A DNA stretch of 64,000 nt from the NCBI GenBank assembly GCA_964370065.1, contig CAYJGK010000001.1:50629-114628 (forward strand), in the 5' to 3' direction. A program made the translations under genes and the position numbers. The notes beneath the pieces were generated by a model, which was not told the DNA's origin, made no database searches, and saw nothing but the letters and a program-made list of their open reading frames with translations. This document shows positions 50,297-59,154 of this stretch, piece by piece (the first letter of the stretch is position 1; each line of letters opens with the position of its first letter). The stretch is from CAMQRS01 sp964370065. GTDB lineage: Bacteria > Bacillota_I > Bacilli_A > Erysipelotrichales > Erysipelotrichaceae.

Positions 50297-52648
50297 ATGA
50301 TAAGCAAAATTAAAAAAAGAGATGGTAGAGAAATTCACTTTGCCCCAGAAAAAATTACAAGAGCAATTTATCTTGCAGCTTGTGCGGCTGCCAAAGAAGA
50401 TGGAATAGAAGCAGATTATGAAGAAGCAGAATATATAACAGATCGTATTGTCTCACATTTAGCAAGACGGTATAAAGAAACTGTGCCAAGCGTTGAAGAA
50501 GTACAGGATGTCGTAGTTAAGGTGTTAATTGAGACAGGACATGCAAAAACGGCTGAAAAATATATCTTGTACCGTGCTGAACGTAGCCGTGTGCGTAATC
50601 TGAAAACAAGATTAATGGAGTCTATTAAAGAGATTACTTTTGCGGATGCAAAAGATTCTGATATGAAAAGAGATAATGCGAATATTGATGGTAATACAGC
50701 AATGGGTACTATGCTACAATATGGAAGTGCTGTATCGAAAGAGTTTTGTGTATCAAAAGTAATGAATCCCAAGTTTTCTATGATGCATGAAAAAGGAGAA
50801 ATCCATATTCATGATATGGACTTCATGAATATGGGAACATTGACTTGTTGTCAAATTGATTTAGATAAATTATTTAAAAATGGATTTTCTACAGGACATG
50901 GATTTTTAAGAGAACCACAAGATATTGCTAGTTATGCAGCTTTAGCAGCAATCGCTATTCAAAGTAACCAAAATGATCAGCATGGAGGACAAAGTATTCC
51001 TGCTTTTGATTATTATTTATCACACGGAGTTGCGAAAACGTTCGTGAAACTATTTTACTCAAATGCTTGTAAAGGATTAAAATTATTAGCAGGGTTTGAT
51101 TATGATAAAAAGATGTTAATGACTCAAATTGAGGAGAATACAAGTTTATTACCTAGTTTAGACTTTGATGAAAACTACCGTATTGCTTTTGTCAAAACAC
51201 TACAGGAATGTTATCAAATTAGTGAAAAACTAGCCATGCAAATTTGTGCGTTTGCAGTGGAAGAAGCAACAAATGAAACAGATAAAAAAACATTCCAAGC
51301 AATGGAAGGATTTATACATAATTTAAATACAATGCATTCTAGAGCAGGGGCACAAGTACCATTTTCAAGTATTAACTTTGGAACCGATATATCAAGTGAA
51401 GGAAGAATGTTAAGTAAAAACTTATTGTTAGCACAAGAAGCAGGATTAGGAAATGGAGAAACACCGATTTTCCCAATTCTAATATTTAAAGTAAAAGAAG
51501 GTGTTAACTATAATGAAGAAGATCCAAACTATGATCTATTCAAGTTGAGTTGTCGAGTGAGTGCTAAACGTTTATTCCCTAACTTTGTATTTATTGATGC
51601 GCCATTCAACTTACAATATTATGATCCAAATGATTTTAGTACTGAAATTGCAACGATGGGATGTCGTACACGTGTCATTGCCAATGCATGTGGAAAACAA
51701 GTGCCAGTGAGCCGTGGGAATATTTCTTTCACAACTATAAACTTGGTACGCTTAGGTATTAAACATGGAATGATAGGGCAAAAACAAGTGTTCGATAAAG
51801 ATGGATTCTTTAAAGAATTAGAAATTGATTTAAAGATTGTTTGTGATCAATTATTAGAAAGAATGCAATTGCAATCTAGTAAAAAAGTAAAAAACTTCCC
51901 ATTCTTAATGGGACAAGGTGTATGGATGGATAGTGAGAAGCTAGGTCCTGAAGATACACTAGAAGAAGTAGTGAAACACGGAACTTTATCACTTGGGTTT
52001 ATTGGTTTAGCAGAATGTTTGAAAGCGCTAATTGGAGAGCATCATGGTGAAAGTAAAGAAGCACAAGAGTTAGGTTTAGAGATTGTTAGCTTTATGCGCA
52101 CTTATTTAGATAATAAAGTAAAAGAAACAGGACTAAACTTTTCTTTATTAGCCACTCCTGCAGAAGGGTTATCGGGTCGTTTTACTAGAATCGATCGTAA
52201 AGAGTATGGGTTAATCAAAGGAGTAACAGATCGTGATTATTATACAAACTCGAATCACGTACCAGTATACTACCCTATGAATGCTTTTAAAAAATTAGAA
52301 ATTGAAGCGCCTTATCATGCACTTACTAATGCAGGGCATATTGCGTATATCGAATTAGATGGAAACCCATCTAATAACATTGATGGATTTATGGCGATTG
52401 TACGTTGCATGAAAGAAAGTGGTATTGGATATGGAAGTATTAATCATCCATTAGACCGCGATCCAGTATGTGGTTATGTGGGTGTCATTGATGGAGATGT
52501 ATGTCCAAGTTGTAAGAGAAACGAAGTAGAAGGAGATATTCCTTTTGAAAGAATCAGAAGAATTACTGGTTATTTAGTAGGTACATTAGATCGTTTTAAC
52601 GATGGTAAGGCAGCTGAGGAAAGACAACGTGTTAAACATAGCCTCTAA
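50297..52648 (+). CDS. nrdD: Anaerobic ribonucleoside-triphosphate reductase (class III)
   Basis: Makes dNTPs from NTPs by a glycyl radical; 783 aa. An N-terminal ATP-cone (KKRDGREIHFAPEKITRAI, residues 4-90) gives allosteric control. The C-terminal zinc site uses DPVCGYVGVIDGDVCPSCKR, and the glycyl radical site is in RRITGYLVGTLDRFNDG. AAGGAG precedes the ATG. The activase gene nrdG overlaps its end. This enzyme works only without oxygen, so the organism grows anaerobically. Confidence 0.96.
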   Translation: MISKIKKRDGREIHFAPEKITRAIYLAACAAAKEDGIEADYEEAEYITDRIVSHLARRYKETVPSVEEVQDVVVKVLIETGHAKTAEKYILYRAERSRVRNLKTRLMESIKEITFADAKDSDMKRDNANIDGNTAMGTMLQYGSAVSKEFCVSKVMNPKFSMMHEKGEIHIHDMDFMNMGTLTCCQIDLDKLFKNGFSTGHGFLREPQDIASYAALAAIAIQSNQNDQHGGQSIPAFDYYLSHGVAKTFVKLFYSNACKGLKLLAGFDYDKKMLMTQIEENTSLLPSLDFDENYRIAFVKTLQECYQISEKLAMQICAFAVEEATNETDKKTFQAMEGFIHNLNTMHSRAGAQVPFSSINFGTDISSEGRMLSKNLLLAQEAGLGNGETPIFPILIFKVKEGVNYNEEDPNYDLFKLSCRVSAKRLFPNFVFIDAPFNLQYYDPNDFSTEIATMGCRTRVIANACGKQVPVSRGNISFTTINLVRLGIKHGMIGQKQVFDKDGFFKELEIDLKIVCDQLLERMQLQSSKKVKNFPFLMGQGVWMDSEKLGPEDTLEEVVKHGTLSLGFIGLAECLKALIGEHHGESKEAQELGLEIVSFMRTYLDNKVKETGLNFSLLATPAEGLSGRFTRIDRKEYGLIKGVTDRDYYTNSNHVPVYYPMNAFKKLEIEAPYHALTNAGHIAYIELDGNPSNNIDGFMAIVRCMKESGIGYGSINHPLDRDPVCGYVGVIDGDVCPSCKRNEVEGDIPFERIRRITGYLVGTLDRFNDGKAAEERQRVKHSL

Positions 52649-53144
52649 CACCATTCGCTTATCTGCTCCCTTGCAACTAGATAGTATTGTAGATGGAGTC
52701 GGTTTACGTTGTGTGTTGTGGACACAAGGTTGCTTACATAACTGTAAAGGTTGCCATAACCCACAAACACACGATGTGTTGGGAGGTTATGAAGAATTAG
52801 TAGAAGTTATTATCGCACAATTAAAAAAGACTAAAATTCAAACAGGTCTTACTTTGTCTGGTGGAGAACCGTTTCTACAAGCGAAAAATTTGCTACCTAT
52901 CGTGTTAGCGGCCAAACAAAAGAACATGAATGTATGGGCATATAGTGGATACCTTTTTGAAGTATTGCTAGCTAATCAAGAACAATATGCTTTACTAAAA
53001 GAAGTAGATGTTTTAATAGATGGACCCTTTGTTGAAGAATTAAGTGATCCTTTACTTACATTTAGAGGGAGTAGCAACCAAAGAATGATTGATGTGCAAG
53101 CATCTCTTATTCAAAAAGAAGTCGTTTTCTATACATTTAAATAA
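52629..53144 (+). CDS. nrdG: Anaerobic ribonucleotide reductase-activating protein (radical SAM)
   Basis: Generates the glycyl radical on NrdD with SAM and a 4Fe-4S cluster; about 171 aa. The radical-SAM motif CxxxCxxC is visible in TQGCLHNCKGCHNP, followed by LTLSGGEPFLQ. I chose GTG 52629, eight bases after GAGGA; ATG 52602 in frame lies further inside nrdD with no ribosome site. The overlap with nrdD (20 nt) implies coupled translation. Confidence 0.93.
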   Translation: MLNIASNTIRLSAPLQLDSIVDGVGLRCVLWTQGCLHNCKGCHNPQTHDVLGGYEELVEVIIAQLKKTKIQTGLTLSGGEPFLQAKNLLPIVLAAKQKNMNVWAYSGYLFEVLLANQEQYALLKEVDVLIDGPFVEELSDPLLTFRGSSNQRMIDVQASLIQKEVVFYTFK

Positions 53145-53148
53145 AGAT

Positions 53149-53173
53149 AGATAGGTTTATGCCTATCTTTTTT
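53149..53173 (+). terminator. Terminator of nrdD-nrdG
   Basis: AGATAGG (53149-53155), loop TTTATG, CCTATCT (53162-53168), T run. Confidence 0.8.
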
Positions 53174-53186
53174 ATGTGTTTAAAGG

Positions 53187-53192
53187 TATAAT
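53187..53192 (+). promoter_or_regulatory. -10 element before the mgtE leader
   Basis: TATAAT at 53187-53192, just after a terminator, giving a leader of about 95 nt before mgtE. A weak -35 only. Confidence 0.5.
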
Positions 53193-53214
53193 GCATACGA
53201 GTGGAGGTGGTCAT

Positions 53215-53280
53215 ATGGATGAGTATAGGACAAATAATAATCAATTTAAGGAATATGGCTGCCCATTTTCCTTTTTATAA
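53215..53280 (+). CDS. 21-codon upstream ORF in the mgtE leader
   Basis: ATG 53215 is preceded by an excellent ribosome site (GGAGGTGG, 53203-53210) and reads 21 codons (starts MDEYRTNNNQF, ends CPFSFL) to TAA at 53278. The mgtE ribosome site GGAGG begins at the very next base. A short peptide placed like this could couple mgtE translation or transcription to Mg2+ or amino-acid supply, as MgtL-type leader peptides do in enteric bacteria; that role is inferred. No Mg-sensing M-box would fit in the leader. Confidence 0.5.
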   Translation: MDEYRTNNNQFKEYGCPFSFL

Positions 53281-53291
53281 GGAGGAAAAAC

Positions 53292-54626
53292 ATGAATCAA
53301 AATAAAATAAATGAATTAATTAAAGCTTTGTTGATAGATGATACAAAATCATTACATGAAATTATTGATACCTTACATCCTGCCGATATTTTAGAAGCAA
53401 TTATAAATCGTAAAGATGCTTATGATTTATTAGAAAAATTACCGAATGAAATTATTGCTGAAGTATTAGATGAAGCAGATGAAGAGGATCAATATGAATT
53501 ATTGAAGAAGTTCTCTATTACGAAGCAACGAGAAATCGTAAACTTGATGTCCAGTGATGAAATTGCCGATTTAATCGAAGAACTAGAAGGAACACATAAA
53601 ACAGATGTCATCAACTTACTAGATATAGATGCTAGAAAAGATGTAGAACGATTATTAAAGTATGATAGTGAAAGTGCTGGGGGGATAATGACCACAGAAT
53701 TTTTGGCTATCTTTGAAGATAAGACTATCGAAAGTGCATTACGCTACATTCGTAGCGCAATAGATGTAGAAACAGCACACTATGTGTATGTAGTGGATCG
53801 CAGTTTTGTTTTAAAAGGAGTGGTATCACTGCGCGATATTGTAACCAATCCTTTAGAAACAAAAATAGCACAAATTATGCATCAACATGTGATTTATATT
53901 CATGATGATGAAGATCAAGAAGAAGTATCACACCGTTTTGAAAAATATGGTTATGCTGCGATGCCTGTAGTGGATAAAAACTTAAAATTAGTAGGAGTGA
54001 TTACCGTAGATGATGTATTAGAAGTTATGGTAGAAGAAACAACCGAAGATATTCACCACTTAGCAGGTATTAATAAAGAAGAAAAAGTAGATGGAAGTTT
54101 ATTGGCATCCATTCGCTCACGACTACCATGGTTATGCATTAATTTATTAACAGCTAGTTTATCTAGTTCCATTATAAATGCCTTTAATCAAACCATTGCA
54201 CAAATTGTAGTATTGAGTGCAGTTATGACAATTATTTCAGGAATGGGAGGGAATGCAGGCACGCAATCATTAACATTAGTCGTACGTGGATTATCCCTAG
54301 GAGAGATTGATCGAAGTAATGCAAAATCTATTATTTTGAAAGAAATGGGAGTGGGACTATTTATAGGATGTATAATTGGTACCTTTGTATCCATTCTTTG
54401 TTATTTTTATGGGCAAAATATATTACTTGGTGTATTAGCAGGGGTTGCAATGTTATTGAATATGACATGTGCAGTCACAGCTGGATGCATTGTCCCGTTA
54501 ATATTAGAGAAACTTAATGTAGACCCCGCTTTAGCGAGTGGTGTATTTGTAACGGGAATTAGCGATTGCTTAGGATTTACCTTTTTCTTGGGATTAGTAA
54601 CGTTGGCACTTCCCTTATTAACTTAA
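53292..54626 (+). CDS. mgtE: Magnesium transporter MgtE
   Basis: A 444-aa Mg2+ channel. The N domain (about 1-125) has helical pairs such as LLEKLPNEIIAEVLDEADEED; two CBS domains (about 130-255, SAGGIMTTEFLAIF and YGYAAMPVVDKNLKLVGVIT) sense Mg2+; the C-terminal five-helix pore (about 275-444) has MGGNAGTQSLTLVVRGL. GGAGG precedes the ATG. A short upstream ORF ends directly before that site. It is monocistronic with a terminator. Confidence 0.95.
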   Translation: MNQNKINELIKALLIDDTKSLHEIIDTLHPADILEAIINRKDAYDLLEKLPNEIIAEVLDEADEEDQYELLKKFSITKQREIVNLMSSDEIADLIEELEGTHKTDVINLLDIDARKDVERLLKYDSESAGGIMTTEFLAIFEDKTIESALRYIRSAIDVETAHYVYVVDRSFVLKGVVSLRDIVTNPLETKIAQIMHQHVIYIHDDEDQEEVSHRFEKYGYAAMPVVDKNLKLVGVITVDDVLEVMVEETTEDIHHLAGINKEEKVDGSLLASIRSRLPWLCINLLTASLSSSIINAFNQTIAQIVVLSAVMTIISGMGGNAGTQSLTLVVRGLSLGEIDRSNAKSIILKEMGVGLFIGCIIGTFVSILCYFYGQNILLGVLAGVAMLLNMTCAVTAGCIVPLILEKLNVDPALASGVFVTGISDCLGFTFFLGLVTLALPLLT

Positions 54627-54630
54627 TTTT

Positions 54631-54659
54631 AAAAGAAACGTACTTGCGTTTCTTTTTTT
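54631..54659 (+). terminator. Terminator of mgtE
   Basis: A stem of about 10 bp (54631-54640 with 54647-54656), six-base loop, T run. Confidence 0.85.
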
Positions 54660-54675
54660 ATAAAATCATTTAGTG

Positions 54676-54681
54676 TATAAT
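54676..54681 (+). promoter_or_regulatory. -10 element of pheA
   Basis: TATAAT at 54676-54681 following the mgtE terminator; the ribosome site GAGGTGAGG follows at 54692-54700. Confidence 0.5.
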
Positions 54682-54702
54682 AGAGAAAATCGAGGTGAGG
54701 GT

Positions 54703-55797
54703 ATGAATCAATTAGACAAAGCAAGAATAAATATTAACGCAATTGATGAGCAAATGGCTAAACTATTTGAACAGAGAATGGAAGCAGTAGAAGAGGTCGT
54801 TGCGTATAAAATACAAACGGGGAAAGAAGTATTAGATCGAAGCCGTGAACAAATGATTAAAGATAAAAATGTTCAATATATACAAAATGAAAAATACAAA
54901 GAATCGTATATGGATTTCTTTACGCATACATTACAAGTATCTAGGGATTATCAAAAACGACTAATAAGTAAAAATAAAGTTGCCTATGGGGGAATAGAAG
55001 GTGCATTTTCTTATATTGCAACCAAACAATTATTTCCACACAATCCATTATATGCTTATCCTACATTTGATGAGGTAGTAAAAAATGTAGAGACAGGCGT
55101 TGTTGAATATGGAGTGATTCCTTTTGAAAATTCGAGCACAGGGGAAGTAAATGAAACAGCTTTAATCTTAAAAGAAGCAAAGGTGTATATTACAGGTACT
55201 TATGATTTAAAGATTACTCAAAATTTATTAGGTGTAAAAGGGACTACATTAAGCGATATAAAAAAAGTGTATTCACATCCACAAGGAATTAGTCAATGCC
55301 AATTATTTCTAAAGGGAAGAGATATAGAAGTGATACCTTACTCCAATACGGCCTTAGCAGCTAAGCTAGTGAGCGAATTGCAAGATCCAAGTATAGCTGC
55401 TATTGCTTCTAAAGAAACGGCACAATTATATGACTTAGATATAGTAGTGGAAGAAATCAATACGAATAAGGATAATACGACTAGATTTATTATTATTCAT
55501 AAACAAGCATTACCAAGCGGGACGCATTTCCAAATGTTATTTTCCACAAAAAATGAAACAGGTGGATTAGCCAAAGCAATTAATACGATTGCACAATGTG
55601 GTTTTAATATGGAATCTTTAAAATCAAAAGCGGATCCAAACGATGCATGGTGTTACTATTTCCATGTGGAAATAGAAGGGAATTTAAATAGTGAAGCAGC
55701 AAAAGATATGTTAACACAACTGCATACTCATTGTATGGATATCAAGTTATTAGGATGTTATGAAAAGAAAGAAGGTACTTATGAAACAGTTTATTAA
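54703..55797 (+). CDS. pheA: Bifunctional chorismate mutase/prephenate dehydratase
   Basis: Converts chorismate to prephenate and then phenylpyruvate; 364 aa. Residues 1-90 are an AroQ chorismate mutase (RININAIDEQMAKLFEQRMEAVEEV). About 95-275 are prephenate dehydratase (YGVIPFENSSTGEVNETA, and DNTTRFIII with the catalytic Thr). About 280-360 are an ACT domain (NETGGLAKAINTIAQCGFNME), the usual phenylalanine feedback site. ATG 54703 follows GAGGTGAGG. It overlaps the aminotransferase gene by 17 nt, completing phenylalanine synthesis. Confidence 0.94.
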   Translation: MNQLDKARININAIDEQMAKLFEQRMEAVEEVVAYKIQTGKEVLDRSREQMIKDKNVQYIQNEKYKESYMDFFTHTLQVSRDYQKRLISKNKVAYGGIEGAFSYIATKQLFPHNPLYAYPTFDEVVKNVETGVVEYGVIPFENSSTGEVNETALILKEAKVYITGTYDLKITQNLLGVKGTTLSDIKKVYSHPQGISQCQLFLKGRDIEVIPYSNTALAAKLVSELQDPSIAAIASKETAQLYDLDIVVEEINTNKDNTTRFIIIHKQALPSGTHFQMLFSTKNETGGLAKAINTIAQCGFNMESLKSKADPNDAWCYYFHVEIEGNLNSEAAKDMLTQLHTHCMDIKLLGCYEKKEGTYETVY

Positions 55798-57016
55798 ACA
55801 GCATGTAGATGCGACACCAATTATAGATAATGTATTTGCAATCGTAGGATTAGCACAGGCAGCTAAAGCTAAATATGGTGCCGATAAGATTATTGATGCG
55901 ACTATTGGTAGTTTGAATGATGAAGAAGGAAATTTAGTTGCTTTTGATTCTGTATTTAATCATTACAACGAAATAGACAATAAAGCAAAAGCAAAGTACG
56001 CTTCTAGTTTTTCTGGTAATGCAGATTATAAACATCAAGTATATGCTTGGGTAACACAAGATATAAAATTGAATTTAGCGCATAAAGTGATTGCCACTCC
56101 TGGAGGAAGTGGAGCTGTATCAACGACGATTAATGATATTTTAGATAGTGGGGATACATTAGTGATTCCTGAAATTGCTTGGGGTTCTTATAAATTAATG
56201 GCTACTATGAGTAATATTAAAACGACAACTTACTCTTTATTTCATGAAGGTGGATTTAATGTGGAAAACTTTAGAGAAGTGTGTCAAAACATTATGGATA
56301 AAGAAGGAAAGGTATTAGCAATCATTAATGATCCTTGCCATAATCCAACTGGATACTCACTAAGCCAAACTGAATGGGAACAAGTTATTGCGATTATTAA
56401 TGAATTGAGTCAAAAAGGACCGTTTGTTTTGTTGAATGATATTGCTTATATTGATTTTGCATATGATTTCAAAACGAGTAGAAATTATTTATCAACATTC
56501 AATCATATTAGTGATCAAGTATTAATTATAATTGCTTTCTCATGTAGTAAAACAATGACTTCTTATGGACTGCGTTGTGGGGCAGCACTTTTACTAGCGA
56601 AAAGTGAAGAAAGTGTACGCCAAGTAGAAATCGTTATGGAAAAAAGTGCACGTGCTTTATGGAGTAATATTCCTAATGCTGCTATGGATAATTTTGTATA
56701 TACGACTACAATTGGATATGATGCGTTTGATCAAGAAAAAGCACATTATGTAAATTTATTAAAACAACGTAGTGAACTGTTTACGTGTGAAGCAAAAAAG
56801 GTAGGACTAAGTCACTATCCTTATAAAGAAGGTTTCTTTGTGACATTAGACATTGCAGACCCTAATTTATTAAATGCCTATCATGAATTATTATTAAAAG
56901 AGAATATATTTACAGTAAAAGTGAATAAAGGAATTCGTGTAGGACTATGTTCATTAAGTATTGCGAAAACAAGAGGTTTAGCTACAAAAATGAAACAAAT
57001 ATTAGATTCACTATAA
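55781..57016 (+). CDS. Pyridoxal-phosphate aminotransferase, class I/II
   Basis: A 411-aa aminotransferase. The PLP lysine is in IIAFSCSKTMTSYGLRCG (near residue 255), with TPGGSGAVSTTINDIL and INDPCHNPTGYSLS earlier, all class I hallmarks. It resembles aspartate/aromatic aminotransferases. The overlap with pheA suggests it turns phenylpyruvate into phenylalanine; this is inferred from context. ATG 55781 has GAAGG upstream; an earlier in-frame ATG at 55760 would only add residues inside pheA. Confidence 0.88.
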   Translation: MKQFIKQHVDATPIIDNVFAIVGLAQAAKAKYGADKIIDATIGSLNDEEGNLVAFDSVFNHYNEIDNKAKAKYASSFSGNADYKHQVYAWVTQDIKLNLAHKVIATPGGSGAVSTTINDILDSGDTLVIPEIAWGSYKLMATMSNIKTTTYSLFHEGGFNVENFREVCQNIMDKEGKVLAIINDPCHNPTGYSLSQTEWEQVIAIINELSQKGPFVLLNDIAYIDFAYDFKTSRNYLSTFNHISDQVLIIIAFSCSKTMTSYGLRCGAALLLAKSEESVRQVEIVMEKSARALWSNIPNAAMDNFVYTTTIGYDAFDQEKAHYVNLLKQRSELFTCEAKKVGLSHYPYKEGFFVTLDIADPNLLNAYHELLLKENIFTVKVNKGIRVGLCSLSIAKTRGLATKMKQILDSL

Positions 57017-57020
57017 TAGA

Positions 57021-57046
57021 AAAAAGGAGCATTGATTGCTCCTTTT
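57021..57046 (+). terminator. Bidirectional terminator after the pheA operon
   Basis: AAAAGGAGCA (57022-57031) pairs with TGCTCCTTTT (57037-57046); also ends the convergent asnA gene. Confidence 0.8.
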
Positions 57047-57049
57047 GTT

Positions 57050-58057
57050 TTATAATAAAGTAATATTGTTTTGTGCACATTCTAAAATCATATCCTCTGG
57101 CCAAATACTCGCTTGTACTTCACCGATATGGGCACGATTTAATAGTAGCATGCATAATCTAGATTGTCCAATTCCTCCCCCAATTGTATAGGGTAATTGC
57201 TTGTTTACAATTTGGTTATGGTAAGGTAATGATAAACGATCTAGACAATCATGTTTTTCTAGTTGAGAAACTAATGAATGCTCATCTACTCGTATACCCA
57301 TACTTGATATTTCTAATGCGCAATCTAATAAAGGATACCAGAATAAGATATCCCCGTTTAATTGCCAATCATCATAATCGGGTGCACGTCCATCATGACG
57401 ACTACCTTCTTTTAATACATCCCCAATTTGCATTAAGAATACACAACCATGTTTCTTACAAATTTCGTTTTCTCTTTCTTTAGCACTTAAATTTGGAAAC
57501 AAGTCAGCTAATTCTTGTGTAGTGATAAAGTGAATGTCCTGGGGTAAATGGTTCACTGCATGAGGATATTTATACCAAACTTCGTGTTCCATATGTTTGA
57601 TCACTTTAAAGATTTCACGAACGTGTTGTTTTAATACTTCTTGTGTTCGCTCTTCTTTTGTGATGATTTTTTCCCAATCCCATTGGTCTACATAGCTAGA
57701 GTGTAAATTATCTAGTATTTCATCTTTACGAATGGCATTCATATTTGTATACAATCCTTCATGCACATCAAATCCATATTTTTGTAAAGCGAATCGTTTC
57801 CATTTTGCTAATGAATGAACAACTTCAATGCGTTCATTAGGAATGTCTTGCATAGTGAAATTCACAGCACATTCGCTTCCATTTAAGTCGTCATTTAATC
57901 CACTGCTTTTTTCCACGTATAATGGGGCAGAAATTCTAAGTAATCCTAATTCTCTCCCTAATTCTTTTTGAAACGTGTCACGAATATATTTAATAGCTTC
58001 TTGTGTTTCGCGTACTGTTAAATTGGGATGGTATGCTTTTGGGTATAGTAATGCCAT
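57050..58057 (-). CDS. asnA: Aspartate-ammonia ligase AsnA
   Basis: Makes asparagine from aspartate, ammonia and ATP; 335 aa. It is a class II aminoacyl-tRNA-synthetase-like fold: VEKSSGLNDDLNG near the N terminus, FDVHEGLYTNMNAIRKDE and SSYVDQWDWEKII in the middle, and the C-terminal TIGGGIGQSRLCM. AAGGAGG precedes the ATG on the minus strand. It follows an oxidoreductase gene by 18 nt. With asnB (7.6 kb) the organism can use either ammonia or glutamine as donor. Confidence 0.95.
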   Translation of the reverse strand: MALLYPKAYHPNLTVRETQEAIKYIRDTFQKELGRELGLLRISAPLYVEKSSGLNDDLNGSECAVNFTMQDIPNERIEVVHSLAKWKRFALQKYGFDVHEGLYTNMNAIRKDEILDNLHSSYVDQWDWEKIITKEERTQEVLKQHVREIFKVIKHMEHEVWYKYPHAVNHLPQDIHFITTQELADLFPNLSAKERENEICKKHGCVFLMQIGDVLKEGSRHDGRAPDYDDWQLNGDILFWYPLLDCALEISSMGIRVDEHSLVSQLEKHDCLDRLSLPYHNQIVNKQLPYTIGGGIGQSRLCMLLLNRAHIGEVQASIWPEDMILECAQNNITLL

Positions 58058-58075
58058 AAACTGCCTCCTTATGTT

Positions 58076-59062
58076 TTATTGATCTGCATCAAAATAGATA
58101 TGTGCATTTTTTCTTGCTGTTTCAATGACTTCTAATACATCTCTTGAATACTCTAATAATTGATAGCAACGATCATAGTCGTTGTTTGCAAACATTTCTT
58201 GGAAAGCTTCCACTTCATAGAACATGTGCTCATCTCGCTGCGTGATAGAAACCGTTGTCGGTGTTTCTTTCCCTTGTGCAAAGCTTACGTGTTTACATAC
58301 ACCAGGACTTGCTTCATTGATTGTGAAAGTACCAGCATCCCCTTGAATGTTGATCATATCATCTGATGTAGAATCTTTAGCTGCAATTAATGTCGCTACG
58401 AAATCTTCATATTGGAAAATTAATACACCTGAAGTATCGATTCCATTCCTTCCTAAATTTGGGAAGTATTGAAAGTTTTTTGGTTTTCCAAATAAATGCA
58501 TACATACGTGTACATTATATAAGTTTAAATCCATTAAACTTCCTCCTGAGTACTCTAATGTGAATACATTAGGATAGGCACCTTCTTTATATTCTGCGTA
58601 TTTTCTAGAATTTTTACAGAAGTTACAAACAACTTGTTTAATCGTTCCCGCTTTATGTAATTGTTCTTTAATAATATTTAAGTTTGGTGTGTAAATGTTT
58701 GTAATAGCTTCCCATAAGAATACTTTGCTTTCTTTCGCTAAAGCAATCATGTGGTCTAACTCTTTCACATTCGATGCAAATGGTTTTTCCGTAATTACAT
58801 GTTTTTTGGCTTGTAAAGCTTGCACAGAATGTGCGTAATGTAGTGAATTTGGTGATGCTACATAAATGGTATCAATACTGTCATCGTTTAACATCTCTTC
58901 TAAAGAAAAATAATATTTGTTGACTCCCATTTTTTCAGCATATGCTTTTGCACTTGACTCACTTCTTGAATAAACGGCTTCAATGCTTACATTATCTACT
59001 AGACGCGCTGCCTCAATAAACATGTCAACAATAAAACCACTCCCTATTGTTCCTATTTTCAT
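58076..59062 (-). CDS. Gfo/Idh/MocA family NAD(P)-dependent oxidoreductase
   Basis: A 328-aa oxidoreductase. The Rossmann fold is at the N terminus (KIGTIGSGFIVDMF). The conserved EKP motif is in HVITEKPFASN (near residue 94), and the C-terminal alpha/beta domain starts about 125. Family members act on sugars or related polyols; the substrate here is unknown. It is upstream of asnA on the same strand, 18 nt apart, so they may be co-transcribed despite no obvious functional link. Confidence 0.88.
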   Translation of the reverse strand: MKIGTIGSGFIVDMFIEAARLVDNVSIEAVYSRSESSAKAYAEKMGVNKYYFSLEEMLNDDSIDTIYVASPNSLHYAHSVQALQAKKHVITEKPFASNVKELDHMIALAKESKVFLWEAITNIYTPNLNIIKEQLHKAGTIKQVVCNFCKNSRKYAEYKEGAYPNVFTLEYSGGSLMDLNLYNVHVCMHLFGKPKNFQYFPNLGRNGIDTSGVLIFQYEDFVATLIAAKDSTSDDMINIQGDAGTFTINEASPGVCKHVSFAQGKETPTTVSITQRDEHMFYEVEAFQEMFANNDYDRCYQLLEYSRDVLEVIETARKNAHIYFDADQ

Positions 59063-59154
59063 TTATAAAATTCCTCCATATGCTATTATTTTACCACAAA
59101 CTAAATTATTTTTTTATTTCTTTTTATTTTGGTATAATAAAAAAGAGGTGAATT

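Noticed and set aside
53187..53291. M-box magnesium riboswitch before mgtE
   Set aside because: The interval is too short and the conserved core is not seen.
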